The notes beneath the pieces were generated by a model that did not search any database, had not been told where the DNA came from, and saw only the letters and a program-made list of their open reading frames with translations. Of a DNA stretch of 64,000 bases, positions 44,803 through 56,164 are shown one piece after another; the stretch's first letter is position 1, and every line of letters begins with the position of its first letter. The DNA lies in assembly GCF_004770615.1 (NCBI RefSeq), contig NZ_RQER01000002.1, positions 124,001-188,000 on the forward strand, given 5' to 3'. The translations under genes were made by a program, and so were the position numbers. This stretch comes from Leptospira langatensis. Lineage in GTDB: Bacteria > Spirochaetota > Leptospiria > Leptospirales > Leptospiraceae.

Positions 44803-46002
44803 ATGCTTAGTGAAGAAGAATCCTCAGTTCTATCCAAAACAATCCGAGAGATCCAGGACGTAGAGATCGAATCAGAAGTCCTGGAGAGGAAGTTCCGTCA
44901 GATCCGAATCGGAACCTCTCTCGTATTCTTTTTGATCTTGACCTTGACCACGGTCTTTGCCTTGGCTCGTCGTTTGGATTCCCTCCAAAATACCGTAGAA
45001 AAACAGAGCCAGGTGATCACCGGTCTTTCCGAGGATATCACAAGCCTTAGATTGGAAGAGCAACAGAGAGAAGAGGAAGTGCTTCGTTTCAAATCTTCTC
45101 TTCTGGACGACGTTCCGGAAGGAGATATGACGGAAGAGATTAATAAGAATCTAGCCTCTTTGCAACAGATCATTCCGAAGCCGGGGATCGGTAAGAATAT
45201 CAGTCGAGGAAACCAGGACTTTAAGGAAATCGCTCTTACCTTCGACCTGGGAACCGGAGAGGACTTACAGATCCTTTACGATTTCATGATGCGTTTCCCG
45301 ATCAAGGTGACCTTGTTCGTTTCCAACGAGAATCCTGCTAAGAAGGGAGGATCTCTCTTCTCCAAGACCAATTTGCTTTACTTAAAGAAACTAGCAAATC
45401 TACAGGGAAGAGTAGTGTTCGGAAATCATACTTGGAGTCATTTCAATCTTCCCCGCAGTTTAAAGGAACCGTCTTTAAGAAAGAGAGCTCTCTTAAGCTA
45501 TGTATCCGACGAGATCCCCGATTTCAATGCTCTCTTAGAGGAACTCACTTCGGTAGAGGAAAAATACAAAACGATCACGGGAGATACTTTAACGAAGTAT
45601 TATAGACTTCCATATGGTGCAGTGGACCAGATCATTTTGGACGTATATGCGACCCAAGGATACGAGAACCATATTTTTTGGAGTAATAATACGGTTGGAT
45701 CTTTGGATGTTCCGGATTTCGTTTATAAGAAGTACATTACGAAGAAGGATCCGATTACCGGAAAAACAAAGCTCATCCAAAATCCTCATTATAAGAACAA
45801 GGAAGAGATGCTGGACTTTCTGTATCGTTGGGAGGCTGCAGACAAGAACGGGATGAACGGAGCGATCATCCTGATGCACCTTGGTTCCCCTAGACAATCC
45901 GAAAAACTCATCTATATCCTTCCGGACTTTATCCAAGCCATGCTGAACAAAGGATACAAATTCGTGACCGTTCCGGAAATCCTGAACGACAAGCAGGATT
46001 GA
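44803..46002 (+). CDS. Membrane-anchored NodB-fold polysaccharide deacetylase
   Basis: Putative periplasmic carbohydrate or peptidoglycan deacetylase of 399 aa. One transmembrane helix lies at about residues 42-58, then a coiled coil (58-105), then the NodB domain. Motif 1 is ALTFDLGTGED, with Leu where the second, metal-binding Asp of TFDD usually is. Motif 2 is intact (GNHTWSHFNL), as is YRLPYGAVDQ and the final LMHLG. The missing Asp may lower or change activity; PdaB-type proteins also vary here. Its role beside tyrS is unclear. Confidence 0.8.
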   Translation: MLSEEESSVLSKTIREIQDVEIESEVLERKFRQIRIGTSLVFFLILTLTTVFALARRLDSLQNTVEKQSQVITGLSEDITSLRLEEQQREEEVLRFKSSLLDDVPEGDMTEEINKNLASLQQIIPKPGIGKNISRGNQDFKEIALTFDLGTGEDLQILYDFMMRFPIKVTLFVSNENPAKKGGSLFSKTNLLYLKKLANLQGRVVFGNHTWSHFNLPRSLKEPSLRKRALLSYVSDEIPDFNALLEELTSVEEKYKTITGDTLTKYYRLPYGAVDQIILDVYATQGYENHIFWSNNTVGSLDVPDFVYKKYITKKDPITGKTKLIQNPHYKNKEEMLDFLYRWEAADKNGMNGAIILMHLGSPRQSEKLIYILPDFIQAMLNKGYKFVTVPEILNDKQD

Positions 46003-46100
46003 AGCCCATCCTGCTCCTCTCTAGAACATCTCTAGCAAATTGTTAAGTGTAGTCCCTTTAGAGCCTAAAGAATAAAGATCTACCCTTCGGTTCAAAATGG

Positions 46101-46141
46101 GTTCTCTTTGAGACCGATCTTTTCAGAATCCCAAAGAGAAC
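46101..46141. terminator. Hairpin between deacetylase and RND genes
   Basis: GTTCTCTTTG (46101-46110) pairs with CAAAGAGAAC (46132-46141) around 21 bases in the convergent gap. On the minus strand a TTTT follows 4 bases after the stem, so it best serves the RND pump gene. Confidence 0.55.
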
Positions 46142-46152
46142 TTCGAAAGAAG

Positions 46153-49488
<3,336 letters not shown>

Positions 49489-49529
49489 AGGACTTCTTTG
49501 GCTTACGGTTTTAGATTAGGAAGAAGGAC

Positions 49530-50066
49530 TTAGTCCAGGATCGGACCGCTAAATTCCATGGAATCATTGAAGCCGAACATCTTGGTGCTTTTCAAACGAT
49601 CCACGTACAATACTCCGTTCAAATGATCGCATTCGTGCTGATAGACAACAGCTTGGTAGCCCTCGATGACCTCGTCATGGTTACCTCCCTTCTCGTCCAT
49701 CCACTTCATTCGGATCTTGTTCGGTCTTTCCACATAGCCCCTCATTCCTGGAACGGAAAGACAACCTTCCCAATTTCCATCCACAGACTCTGTGATCGGA
49801 GTGATCTCCGGATTGAGCAGGATCCTTTCGGGAACCTGAGAGCTTGCGGGTGCCTCATCGTCCGGTTCGGAACCAACTACTACGATCTTTTTCAGGATCC
49901 CGATCTGAGGAGCGGCTAGTCCTACACCTTCCGCATGTCTCATCGTATCAAACATATCGCGGATCAGTTTCTTGAACTCTTTTGTACCCAATTCGTCCGG
50001 ACTTACGAGTTCGCTCGTTTTTCTCAGAAGAGGATCACCGATTTTTAGGATTTTGCGCACTGACAT
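49530..50066 (-). CDS. def: Peptide deformylase
   Basis: Metalloenzyme removing the formyl group from new proteins. The three motifs are present: [19 protein letters not shown] and HECDHLNG. About 178 aa with the leptospiral-type N-terminus [16 protein letters not shown] and a C-terminal extension. The true start is ATG 50066, 1 base after the stop of the upstream hydrolase-like gene; a frame to 50090 lies in that gene. The RND gene follows 41 bases on. Confidence 0.95.
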   Translation of the reverse strand: MSVRKILKIGDPLLRKTSELVSPDELGTKEFKKLIRDMFDTMRHAEGVGLAAPQIGILKKIVVVGSEPDDEAPASSQVPERILLNPEITPITESVDGNWEGCLSVPGMRGYVERPNKIRMKWMDEKGGNHDEVIEGYQAVVYQHECDHLNGVLYVDRLKSTKMFGFNDSMEFSGPILD

Positions 50067-50067
50067 T

Positions 50068-50754
50068 TTAGAACCTAGTCCTAGTGCCATTTTTTACCGG
50101 TTTTTGCCCACCAGATTTCAAAAAGGATTCTAACATTTTAGCTAATATTTGCGAGCTAGGTTCCGAAAAATTCGAGTTTAAGGTCTCCCAGCGATATACG
50201 GAAGTAGAAATGGAAAGATTTTGCAGAAAGGACGCCTGGGATTCCAGGGGTCCGACCGTCCTTGGCAATAGGATCCCCATGGGGCAAGGAACTGTTCCGG
50301 AATACAAATCTTCCTTCTCAAGGCCGTTCCATACTTTTTCCAGGCCAAACGGATCCAAGAAGAAGCGGGGGATCTGTGTAAGATTCCTAAGGAACCAGTC
50401 GGCCTTTTCCAATAGGGGAATGGCATAACCGGAAACAGGCATCGGATTCGGGAAAATTAGAAAAATGGAACTCACTTTATCGGGATTTTCGAAAGCAAAA
50501 GGAAGTGCGATCCTAGCGGAGAATCCTTCGGCGATCAGGATCAGCTTCTTCTTTCGAGTGGAAAGGAACTGATAGATCTCCGTCGGCGCAAATCCCGAAA
50601 ATTTCTCAGGAGACTCTGCAACAGTAAGGTAATATTCGGAAGAAAGTTCCGGAGAAAAAGACCGGTTGAAAGAATGCAAAGGGTCCCGGAGCCAAAGTAC
50701 TTCGTCTCGTTTCGGATTTCCTCGGCTTGTAAAAGTCCAGCGATTGTCTTGCAT
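50068..50754 (-). CDS. Alpha/beta-hydrolase-like protein, nucleophile motif altered
   Basis: A 228-aa protein with the outline of a small alpha/beta hydrolase. The strand and elbow [17 protein letters not shown] have Gly-x-Ser-x-Arg in place of Gly-x-Ser-x-Gly. A clear acid and His pair is not obvious near the C-terminus. There is no signal peptide. The stop and the def start are separated by one base, so the two are coupled. Function unknown; it may be a divergent or inactive hydrolase. Confidence 0.55.
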   Translation of the reverse strand: MQDNRWTFTSRGNPKRDEVLWLRDPLHSFNRSFSPELSSEYYLTVAESPEKFSGFAPTEIYQFLSTRKKKLILIAEGFSARIALPFAFENPDKVSSIFLIFPNPMPVSGYAIPLLEKADWFLRNLTQIPRFFLDPFGLEKVWNGLEKEDLYSGTVPCPMGILLPRTVGPLESQASFLQNLSISTSVYRWETLNSNFSEPSSQILAKMLESFLKSGGQKPVKNGTRTRF

Positions 50755-50810
50755 AAGTCTTGACAGTGTTCACGAAAGGAAACTATCTATTAGGTTGCCT
50801 GGAGGGTGGT

Positions 50811-50885
<75 letters not shown>

Positions 50886-50943
50886 GATTCCAAGTTGGTT
50901 TTTCAGGGACCACTGTCAATAGATAATTCATAGGAGCAATCGA

Positions 50944-51249
50944 ATGAGCGATTCCGTCGAGGAACTACAGAAAAAGATAAAAATCCAGAACGATATTATC
51001 AAAGGTTATGAGAAAGTTCTGAGATTGAATGAACAAGAATTAGAAAATGCGGATGAGATCATTCGTATGTATGAAACTATCATACAATATTCCGGACAAG
51101 AATTAAAGAACGTAAAAGAAGCATTCGACGCAACCTCCATTGTAACTAACTTATCCAGAGACGAGTTGATCACCGCAATGAGCAAGATCAAAGATCTAGA
51201 ACTCGCAAACAAAAAATTAAGGGAACAATCCCTCAAGTTCCAAGCCTAA
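50944..51249 (+). CDS. Small coiled-coil protein of the signalling operon
   Basis: A 101-aa protein that is almost entirely heptad-patterned helix (EELQKKIKIQNDIIKGYEKV, then NEQELENADEIIRMYETI). There is no membrane segment or enzymatic motif. It precedes the SpoIIE-type phosphatase by 10 bases, so they are likely cotranscribed. It may dimerise and scaffold the phosphatase; that role is inferred. Confidence 0.7.
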   Translation: MSDSVEELQKKIKIQNDIIKGYEKVLRLNEQELENADEIIRMYETIIQYSGQELKNVKEAFDATSIVTNLSRDELITAMSKIKDLELANKKLREQSLKFQA

Positions 51250-51259
51250 TTTTCCTACC

Positions 51260-54028
51260 TTGACTCAGCCTAAAAAAAAGGAGACATTGCTTAGAAGTCG
51301 ACCCGACGGCTCCCTCTTCTTGGAGGAGGGTCTCGGAGTCTCCGCGATCTTTGACAGCTTCTTACGAGAGTCCATGGCTCTCACCCGAGCGGAAGTCGGG
51401 GGTATCTTTGCAAGAACTGAGTCGGGGCAGATCCGACAAATTTCCGGAAAGAATGAAAAGGATCTGATAGAAGCATCTCACTGGGCATTCTCCGATTCCG
51501 GCAAAGACCTTTTATTAGAAAAAGGTAAAACTCCCCCCTGGGGCAAGCACGCCAGCAAATATCCTATTCTTGTCTGCAAACTCAAAGCGGAAGATGTGGA
51601 TAATACTCTCAAAAAGAACCAGTCCAGTTACGCAATCCTTGTTCTTCTCGGAAAGACTACCGCGGATCGATTTGCTAAGACTGACTTCGAATTGCTCCGT
51701 ACCACTTGCAAAACCGTAGGAAGACTTCTCAAGGAGTCCCATGTCTCAGGTGATGCGTCTCTTGTGACACTCTCCTTACTTGCTACGACTCAATTGGTTT
51801 TGGAAGCGGCTCAGGCAAAGAGACAATCTGAGCGTTTCGATTTTCTACTTACCGAGGTCATTCGGGTTTCGGGACTCATCAATTCTTCTCTGGATCTTTC
51901 TCAGCTTTTAGAAGCGATCATGCTTTCGTCCAAGACAGTGTTTCGGACAGAAGCATGCAGTGTACTTCTTCTGGACGAGACGAAAGAGAATCTTTACTTT
52001 CATACTGTTTTGGGGGAAAAGAGCGAAGCAGTCTCCAAGATGAAGGTCCCGGTCGGCAAAGGGGTCGCCGGTTTAGTCGTTCGGGAAAGAAAGCCCATCA
52101 TTATCAACGACGCTCAAAACGACGATCGTGTCTATAAGGAAGTGGACAAGGCTTCTCAGTTCACTACCAGAAACATCATGGCTGCACCTCTCGTTGCAAA
52201 CGACGAGGTGATCGGCGTTATCGAAGCAATCAATACCGTTGATAGAGAAACATTCACTGGCGAAGACCTAGAGCTATTCTTGAGCTTTTCCGGAACCTCA
52301 GCACTTGCGATCCAAAAAACGGGACTTCTCCAAAACTTGGAAAATGCAAACAGGGATCTCCGAAAAAAAGTCTCGGAACTACAGTCCTTATTCGAACTTT
52401 CCCAAGCAGTTAGTCAATCCAGCAATCGCTTGAGCCTTGTCAGAAGATCCATCCGAATGATCATCCGAGAGTTGGATGCGACTGTCGCCGGTATCTTCTT
52501 ATATAGCCTTAGTAAAGAAGATCATGTAAACTGCGCATACTTTGATGGGAATCGAGAAAAGATCGATCGAGTCCTAGAATCCGAAATGGAAGGAACCCAA
52601 ATCCTATCCAGCATCAAAGAAGGATTGCCTGTTTTAAAAAGAGACATCCTAAACCAACCATTCCCCAAGGAGTTGGATCGAAGGTTCTTGAAAGGGTCCT
52701 ATATTATCGTTCCCTTATTCTTATCCAGTGGGGAAGCATACGGTGCCGTGACAGTAGGAGATAGAAAGGATAAACTTTCCTACCAGGATTCTGATTTTAG
52801 GCTCTTGCAGACCATGGCTTCTCAGTTCACAAAAGGATTCGAGGCATTCCGTTTACGTAACGAGATGTTGGAGAAGAAGGCGATCCAACAGGAGATGGAG
52901 ATCACTCGAAAGATCCAACAGAACATTCTTCCTTCGGAGAAGTCCTTCCATTCTAATTTCGATCTGGGAATTCTTTCTGCTCCTGCCAAGGATGTTTCGG
53001 GAGACTTTTACGATTACTACCAGTACAGCGACGGACAGTATTCGTTTTTGATCGCAGACGTTTCCGGTAAAAGCCTACCTGCAGCACTTTTCATGGCGAT
53101 GAGTTCTTCTATCATTCGTACTCTAGCTCGAAACCATGATCTAACTCCGGAAGAGATCCTTCGACAAGGAAATGAACTCATCTTCGAGGACTCTCATTTT
53201 GGGATGTTCGTAACCGCATTCTTCATTCACTATAATCCTTCTCTCTTTACGATCGAGTATGCATCCGCTGGTCATAACGACCAGGTCTGGATCAAGGAAG
53301 ATGGCTCTTATGAATTGCTCAAAGGACAAGGTCCTCCTTTAGGTGTGATCCCAACTGCAAAGTACAAGGGCGGGAATTTCCGAGTCAAACCGGGAGATAT
53401 CTTCGTTCTATACACGGACGGCGCAGTGGAGGAGAAGGATCCACAAGGTAATGAGTTCGGATTGGAAAGGATGATCGAAGAGATCCGAGCGAGAAGGCAT
53501 CTTCCTGCAAAGAAAATCGTAGAAGAATTGTACCATACAGTGAGAGAGTTCTCGTCTGGAAAAGAGCCTTTCGACGATTTTACGGTCCTTCTTCTGAAGT
53601 ACAACGACGATTTTCAATTTTTTAGGACCTTTGATGCCAGTACGGCTCAAATCCCCATTTTCAGAGAGTTTATTTACGATACGATCAAGGTAAGGAATCT
53701 ACCGGATTTCCTAAGAGATGATATACTTTTGGCCTGCGACGAGGCTGCGACCAATATTGTAATGCACGGTTATAGGGATACTCTGCTCAGAAATCCGAAA
53801 TTCGATTGTAAAATTCGGTTCACGGAAGATTCTATCACGATCGTATTAACGGATTCCGGAAGGGGATTCGATAGAAGGACCGTCAAAGAGCCTTCCATAG
53901 AGGAAAATCTCACCGGAAAGAGAAAGGGCGGCTTCGGCGTATATCTGATAGAGACGTTAATGGACGTTGTGGATTATAAGATCGAGGAGGGAAGGAATCT
54001 TCTTACCCTCCAAAAATACTTTCGTTAA
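51260..54028 (+). CDS. GAF-GAF-GAF/SpoIIE phosphatase/HATPase regulator (RsbU-RsbW-like)
   Basis: Cytosolic signalling protein of 922 aa. GAF-like domains lie at about residues 28-155, 197-345 and 375-530, followed by a coiled coil. A PP2C SpoIIE phosphatase at about 555-775 has AKDVSGDFYDYYQY and FLIADVSGKSLPAALFMA, with the metal Asps intact. A C-terminal histidine-kinase-type ATPase at about 790-920 has LACDEAATNIVMHGY and DSGRGFD. It thus fuses an RsbU-like phosphatase to an RsbW-like anti-sigma kinase. The STAS protein gene directly after is its probable substrate. Start TTG 51260. Confidence 0.9.
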   Translation: MTQPKKKETLLRSRPDGSLFLEEGLGVSAIFDSFLRESMALTRAEVGGIFARTESGQIRQISGKNEKDLIEASHWAFSDSGKDLLLEKGKTPPWGKHASKYPILVCKLKAEDVDNTLKKNQSSYAILVLLGKTTADRFAKTDFELLRTTCKTVGRLLKESHVSGDASLVTLSLLATTQLVLEAAQAKRQSERFDFLLTEVIRVSGLINSSLDLSQLLEAIMLSSKTVFRTEACSVLLLDETKENLYFHTVLGEKSEAVSKMKVPVGKGVAGLVVRERKPIIINDAQNDDRVYKEVDKASQFTTRNIMAAPLVANDEVIGVIEAINTVDRETFTGEDLELFLSFSGTSALAIQKTGLLQNLENANRDLRKKVSELQSLFELSQAVSQSSNRLSLVRRSIRMIIRELDATVAGIFLYSLSKEDHVNCAYFDGNREKIDRVLESEMEGTQILSSIKEGLPVLKRDILNQPFPKELDRRFLKGSYIIVPLFLSSGEAYGAVTVGDRKDKLSYQDSDFRLLQTMASQFTKGFEAFRLRNEMLEKKAIQQEMEITRKIQQNILPSEKSFHSNFDLGILSAPAKDVSGDFYDYYQYSDGQYSFLIADVSGKSLPAALFMAMSSSIIRTLARNHDLTPEEILRQGNELIFEDSHFGMFVTAFFIHYNPSLFTIEYASAGHNDQVWIKEDGSYELLKGQGPPLGVIPTAKYKGGNFRVKPGDIFVLYTDGAVEEKDPQGNEFGLERMIEEIRARRHLPAKKIVEELYHTVREFSSGKEPFDDFTVLLLKYNDDFQFFRTFDASTAQIPIFREFIYDTIKVRNLPDFLRDDILLACDEAATNIVMHGYRDTLLRNPKFDCKIRFTEDSITIVLTDSGRGFDRRTVKEPSIEENLTGKRKGGFGVYLIETLMDVVDYKIEEGRNLLTLQKYFR

Positions 54029-54043
54029 GCGACTGAGGAAAGG

Positions 54044-54373
54044 ATGGAACTTACAGTAGAAATCAAAGGGAACTCGAGGGTGATTCATCTGATCGGGAAC
54101 ATGGATGTTCATAATACCCATAGGATCGAACAAGCGTTCATGGATCATATCCGAAAGGCTACGGAGCAGAATATCGTATTGGACATGTCCAATGTAGAGT
54201 TCGTTTCTTCGGCAGGCCTTAGAGTGATCGTAGGATCCTTGCGAGTCTGCAAGGAAAGAGAGATCCAATTGAAACTTGCAGCGCTTCGTCCTGCGGTGAG
54301 AAAGGTATTCGAGATCATAGACATGGATTCTCTTTTTAGGATCTATGATACGGTAGATTCTTCCTTACAATAG
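54044..54373 (+). CDS. STAS-domain anti-sigma factor antagonist (RsbV-like)
   Basis: A 109-aa STAS protein with the core NIVLDMSNVEFVSSAGLRVI. The Ser just before Ala-Gly-Leu (about residue 57) is the standard phosphorylation site. It probably switches partners after phosphorylation by the ATPase domain and dephosphorylation by the SpoIIE domain of the upstream protein, from which it is separated by 15 bases. The controlled sigma factor or target is not in view. Confidence 0.9.
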   Translation: MELTVEIKGNSRVIHLIGNMDVHNTHRIEQAFMDHIRKATEQNIVLDMSNVEFVSSAGLRVIVGSLRVCKEREIQLKLAALRPAVRKVFEIIDMDSLFRIYDTVDSSLQ

Positions 54374-54387
54374 TTCCCTATACGAAC

Positions 54388-54411
54388 CGCCTCGATTTTT
54401 AAAAAGAGGCG
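54388..54411 (+). terminator. Hairpin after the STAS gene
   Basis: CGCCTC (54388-54393) pairs with GAGGCG (54406-54411); the loop contains TTTTT and AAAAA that can extend the stem. No strong T-run follows. It marks the likely end of the signalling operon. Confidence 0.5.
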
Positions 54412-54505
54412 CTAGTACTTCTTCTGAACCTCTTCCCATATTTGATTTTAAGCTTTCCTCCCAGACCTTTTTCTAAAAACCTGTGTACGGGCGGACAACA
54501 CCAAT

Positions 54506-56158
54506 ATGTCGGAACACACGTACTCGTTTGAAAATCCATTCCTAAATACTAGTAATGCGGAACCGGAAACCAGTCCCGGTATCTATGAAGAAGCAAATAC
54601 CATGGGCAAAGAGCTCTTGGAGAAACCCCTTAAAGGTGGTGGAACGGACAGGATCCTAGTCCAACACTCCAAGGGAAGGATGACTGTTTGGGAAAGAATT
54701 AAGGTACTTACCAATTCCGAACCGAATATACTCTACCAAAACTGGGGAAAGAACCTAGACGGTGCTTCCCTAATCACTGGAATCTTAAATATTAACGGAA
54801 GGGATGTCGCGATCTACGGACATGACTTCACCTTGAGAGCCGGTTCCATGGACGCAACCAATGGAAACAAGCTTGCGAGACTCATCTATATGGCGGGAGA
54901 GCATGGAATTCCTTTGATCGGAATGAACGACTCCGCCGGTGCCTATGTTCCTGCGGGAGTGGGCGGGTTAGACGGTTATTCGGAAGCGTTTACTGCTCTT
55001 CGTAAGATCAGCGGAGTAGTCCCAAGCCTAATGCTCATGTTCGGATTCAACGCTGGGGGAGGAGCTTATCTTCCAAGACAGGGATCTTTCATGATCCAAC
55101 CGGAAGGTACCTTCTTCGGATTGACCGGACCTGGAGTCGTTAAATCGGTTCTGGGAGAGGATATCAGCGCCGACGATCTAGGTGGACCGAAAGTCCATGG
55201 ACAAAGCGGTGTTGTGGATCTGGTTACGAACGACGAGTTAGGCTCTCTTAGAACTGCACTTCGTCTTCTATCGTATCTGCCGGACAATAACTCTAGCCTT
55301 CCTCCTTTCCATCCTACCTCGGATCCTACAGACAGATTCATTTACGAGGAAGAGATCCTTTTCAAAAAGACGTTCAATTCCCCAACAGGAATGAACACTC
55401 CATTCGATATTACATTATATATTCAGAATATATGTGACCATGGACAGTACTTCGAGATCCAACCGCAAAGATCCAGGAACCTGGTAACTGCATTCGGTAG
55501 ATTAGGGGGGCACGTAGTAGGTTTCGTAGCGAACAACTCTGCTGTTTCTTCCGGTCAGATCGATATCGGCGCGGCGAGAAAAGGAACCAGATTCATCCGC
55601 TTCTGCAATGTGTACAATATACCTCTTGTCTTCTTAGAGGATACCACAGGCTTCTTACCTGGAAAAGAGCAGGAGCAAAACGGTATCGTTCTAGAAGGAA
55701 GAAAACTTTTGGATTCTATCATCGATATCAGGACCCCAAGATTGACCCTGATCATCCGAAATGCGTTCGGCGGAGCTTACGCTACCTTCAACTCTTATCA
55801 TACGGGAGCCGATATGGTATTTGCTCTTCCTACTGCAAGGATTGCAGTGATGGGACCTGCGGGGAAAGACTACGTCTACAAGGACGAGATCTCCGAGATC
55901 CAAAGGGAATATAAAGAGAACCTGAAGAAAGGCGTTTCTGAGAAAGAAGCTGCCGCTACTAGAGATAAGAAACTCCAATCTCTTTCCCAAAGATACGAAA
56001 AGGAACTCATGAACCCGAAAGAAGCTCTTTCTCTCGGATCCGTTTCCAGGATCGTTCTTCCGGGAACCACAAGAAATATACTCTTCCAAAACTTGGATTA
56101 TTTAATCCGACACTACAAACCAGGACCAATGTCCGGACCTCAAAGGGAGTTCGAGTAA
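54506..56158 (+). CDS. Acyl-CoA carboxylase carboxyltransferase (beta) subunit
   Basis: Transfers carboxyl from biotin to acetyl- or propionyl-CoA. The 550-aa crotonase-type carboxyltransferase has [34 protein letters not shown] and [16 protein letters not shown]. Acetyl- versus propionyl-CoA cannot be decided from the motifs. The gene pairs with the biotin subunit 6 bases downstream. ATG 54506 follows GGGCGGACAACACC. Confidence 0.88.
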   Translation: MSEHTYSFENPFLNTSNAEPETSPGIYEEANTMGKELLEKPLKGGGTDRILVQHSKGRMTVWERIKVLTNSEPNILYQNWGKNLDGASLITGILNINGRDVAIYGHDFTLRAGSMDATNGNKLARLIYMAGEHGIPLIGMNDSAGAYVPAGVGGLDGYSEAFTALRKISGVVPSLMLMFGFNAGGGAYLPRQGSFMIQPEGTFFGLTGPGVVKSVLGEDISADDLGGPKVHGQSGVVDLVTNDELGSLRTALRLLSYLPDNNSSLPPFHPTSDPTDRFIYEEEILFKKTFNSPTGMNTPFDITLYIQNICDHGQYFEIQPQRSRNLVTAFGRLGGHVVGFVANNSAVSSGQIDIGAARKGTRFIRFCNVYNIPLVFLEDTTGFLPGKEQEQNGIVLEGRKLLDSIIDIRTPRLTLIIRNAFGGAYATFNSYHTGADMVFALPTARIAVMGPAGKDYVYKDEISEIQREYKENLKKGVSEKEAAATRDKKLQSLSQRYEKELMNPKEALSLGSVSRIVLPGTTRNILFQNLDYLIRHYKPGPMSGPQREFE

Positions 56159-56164
56159 ACAAAG

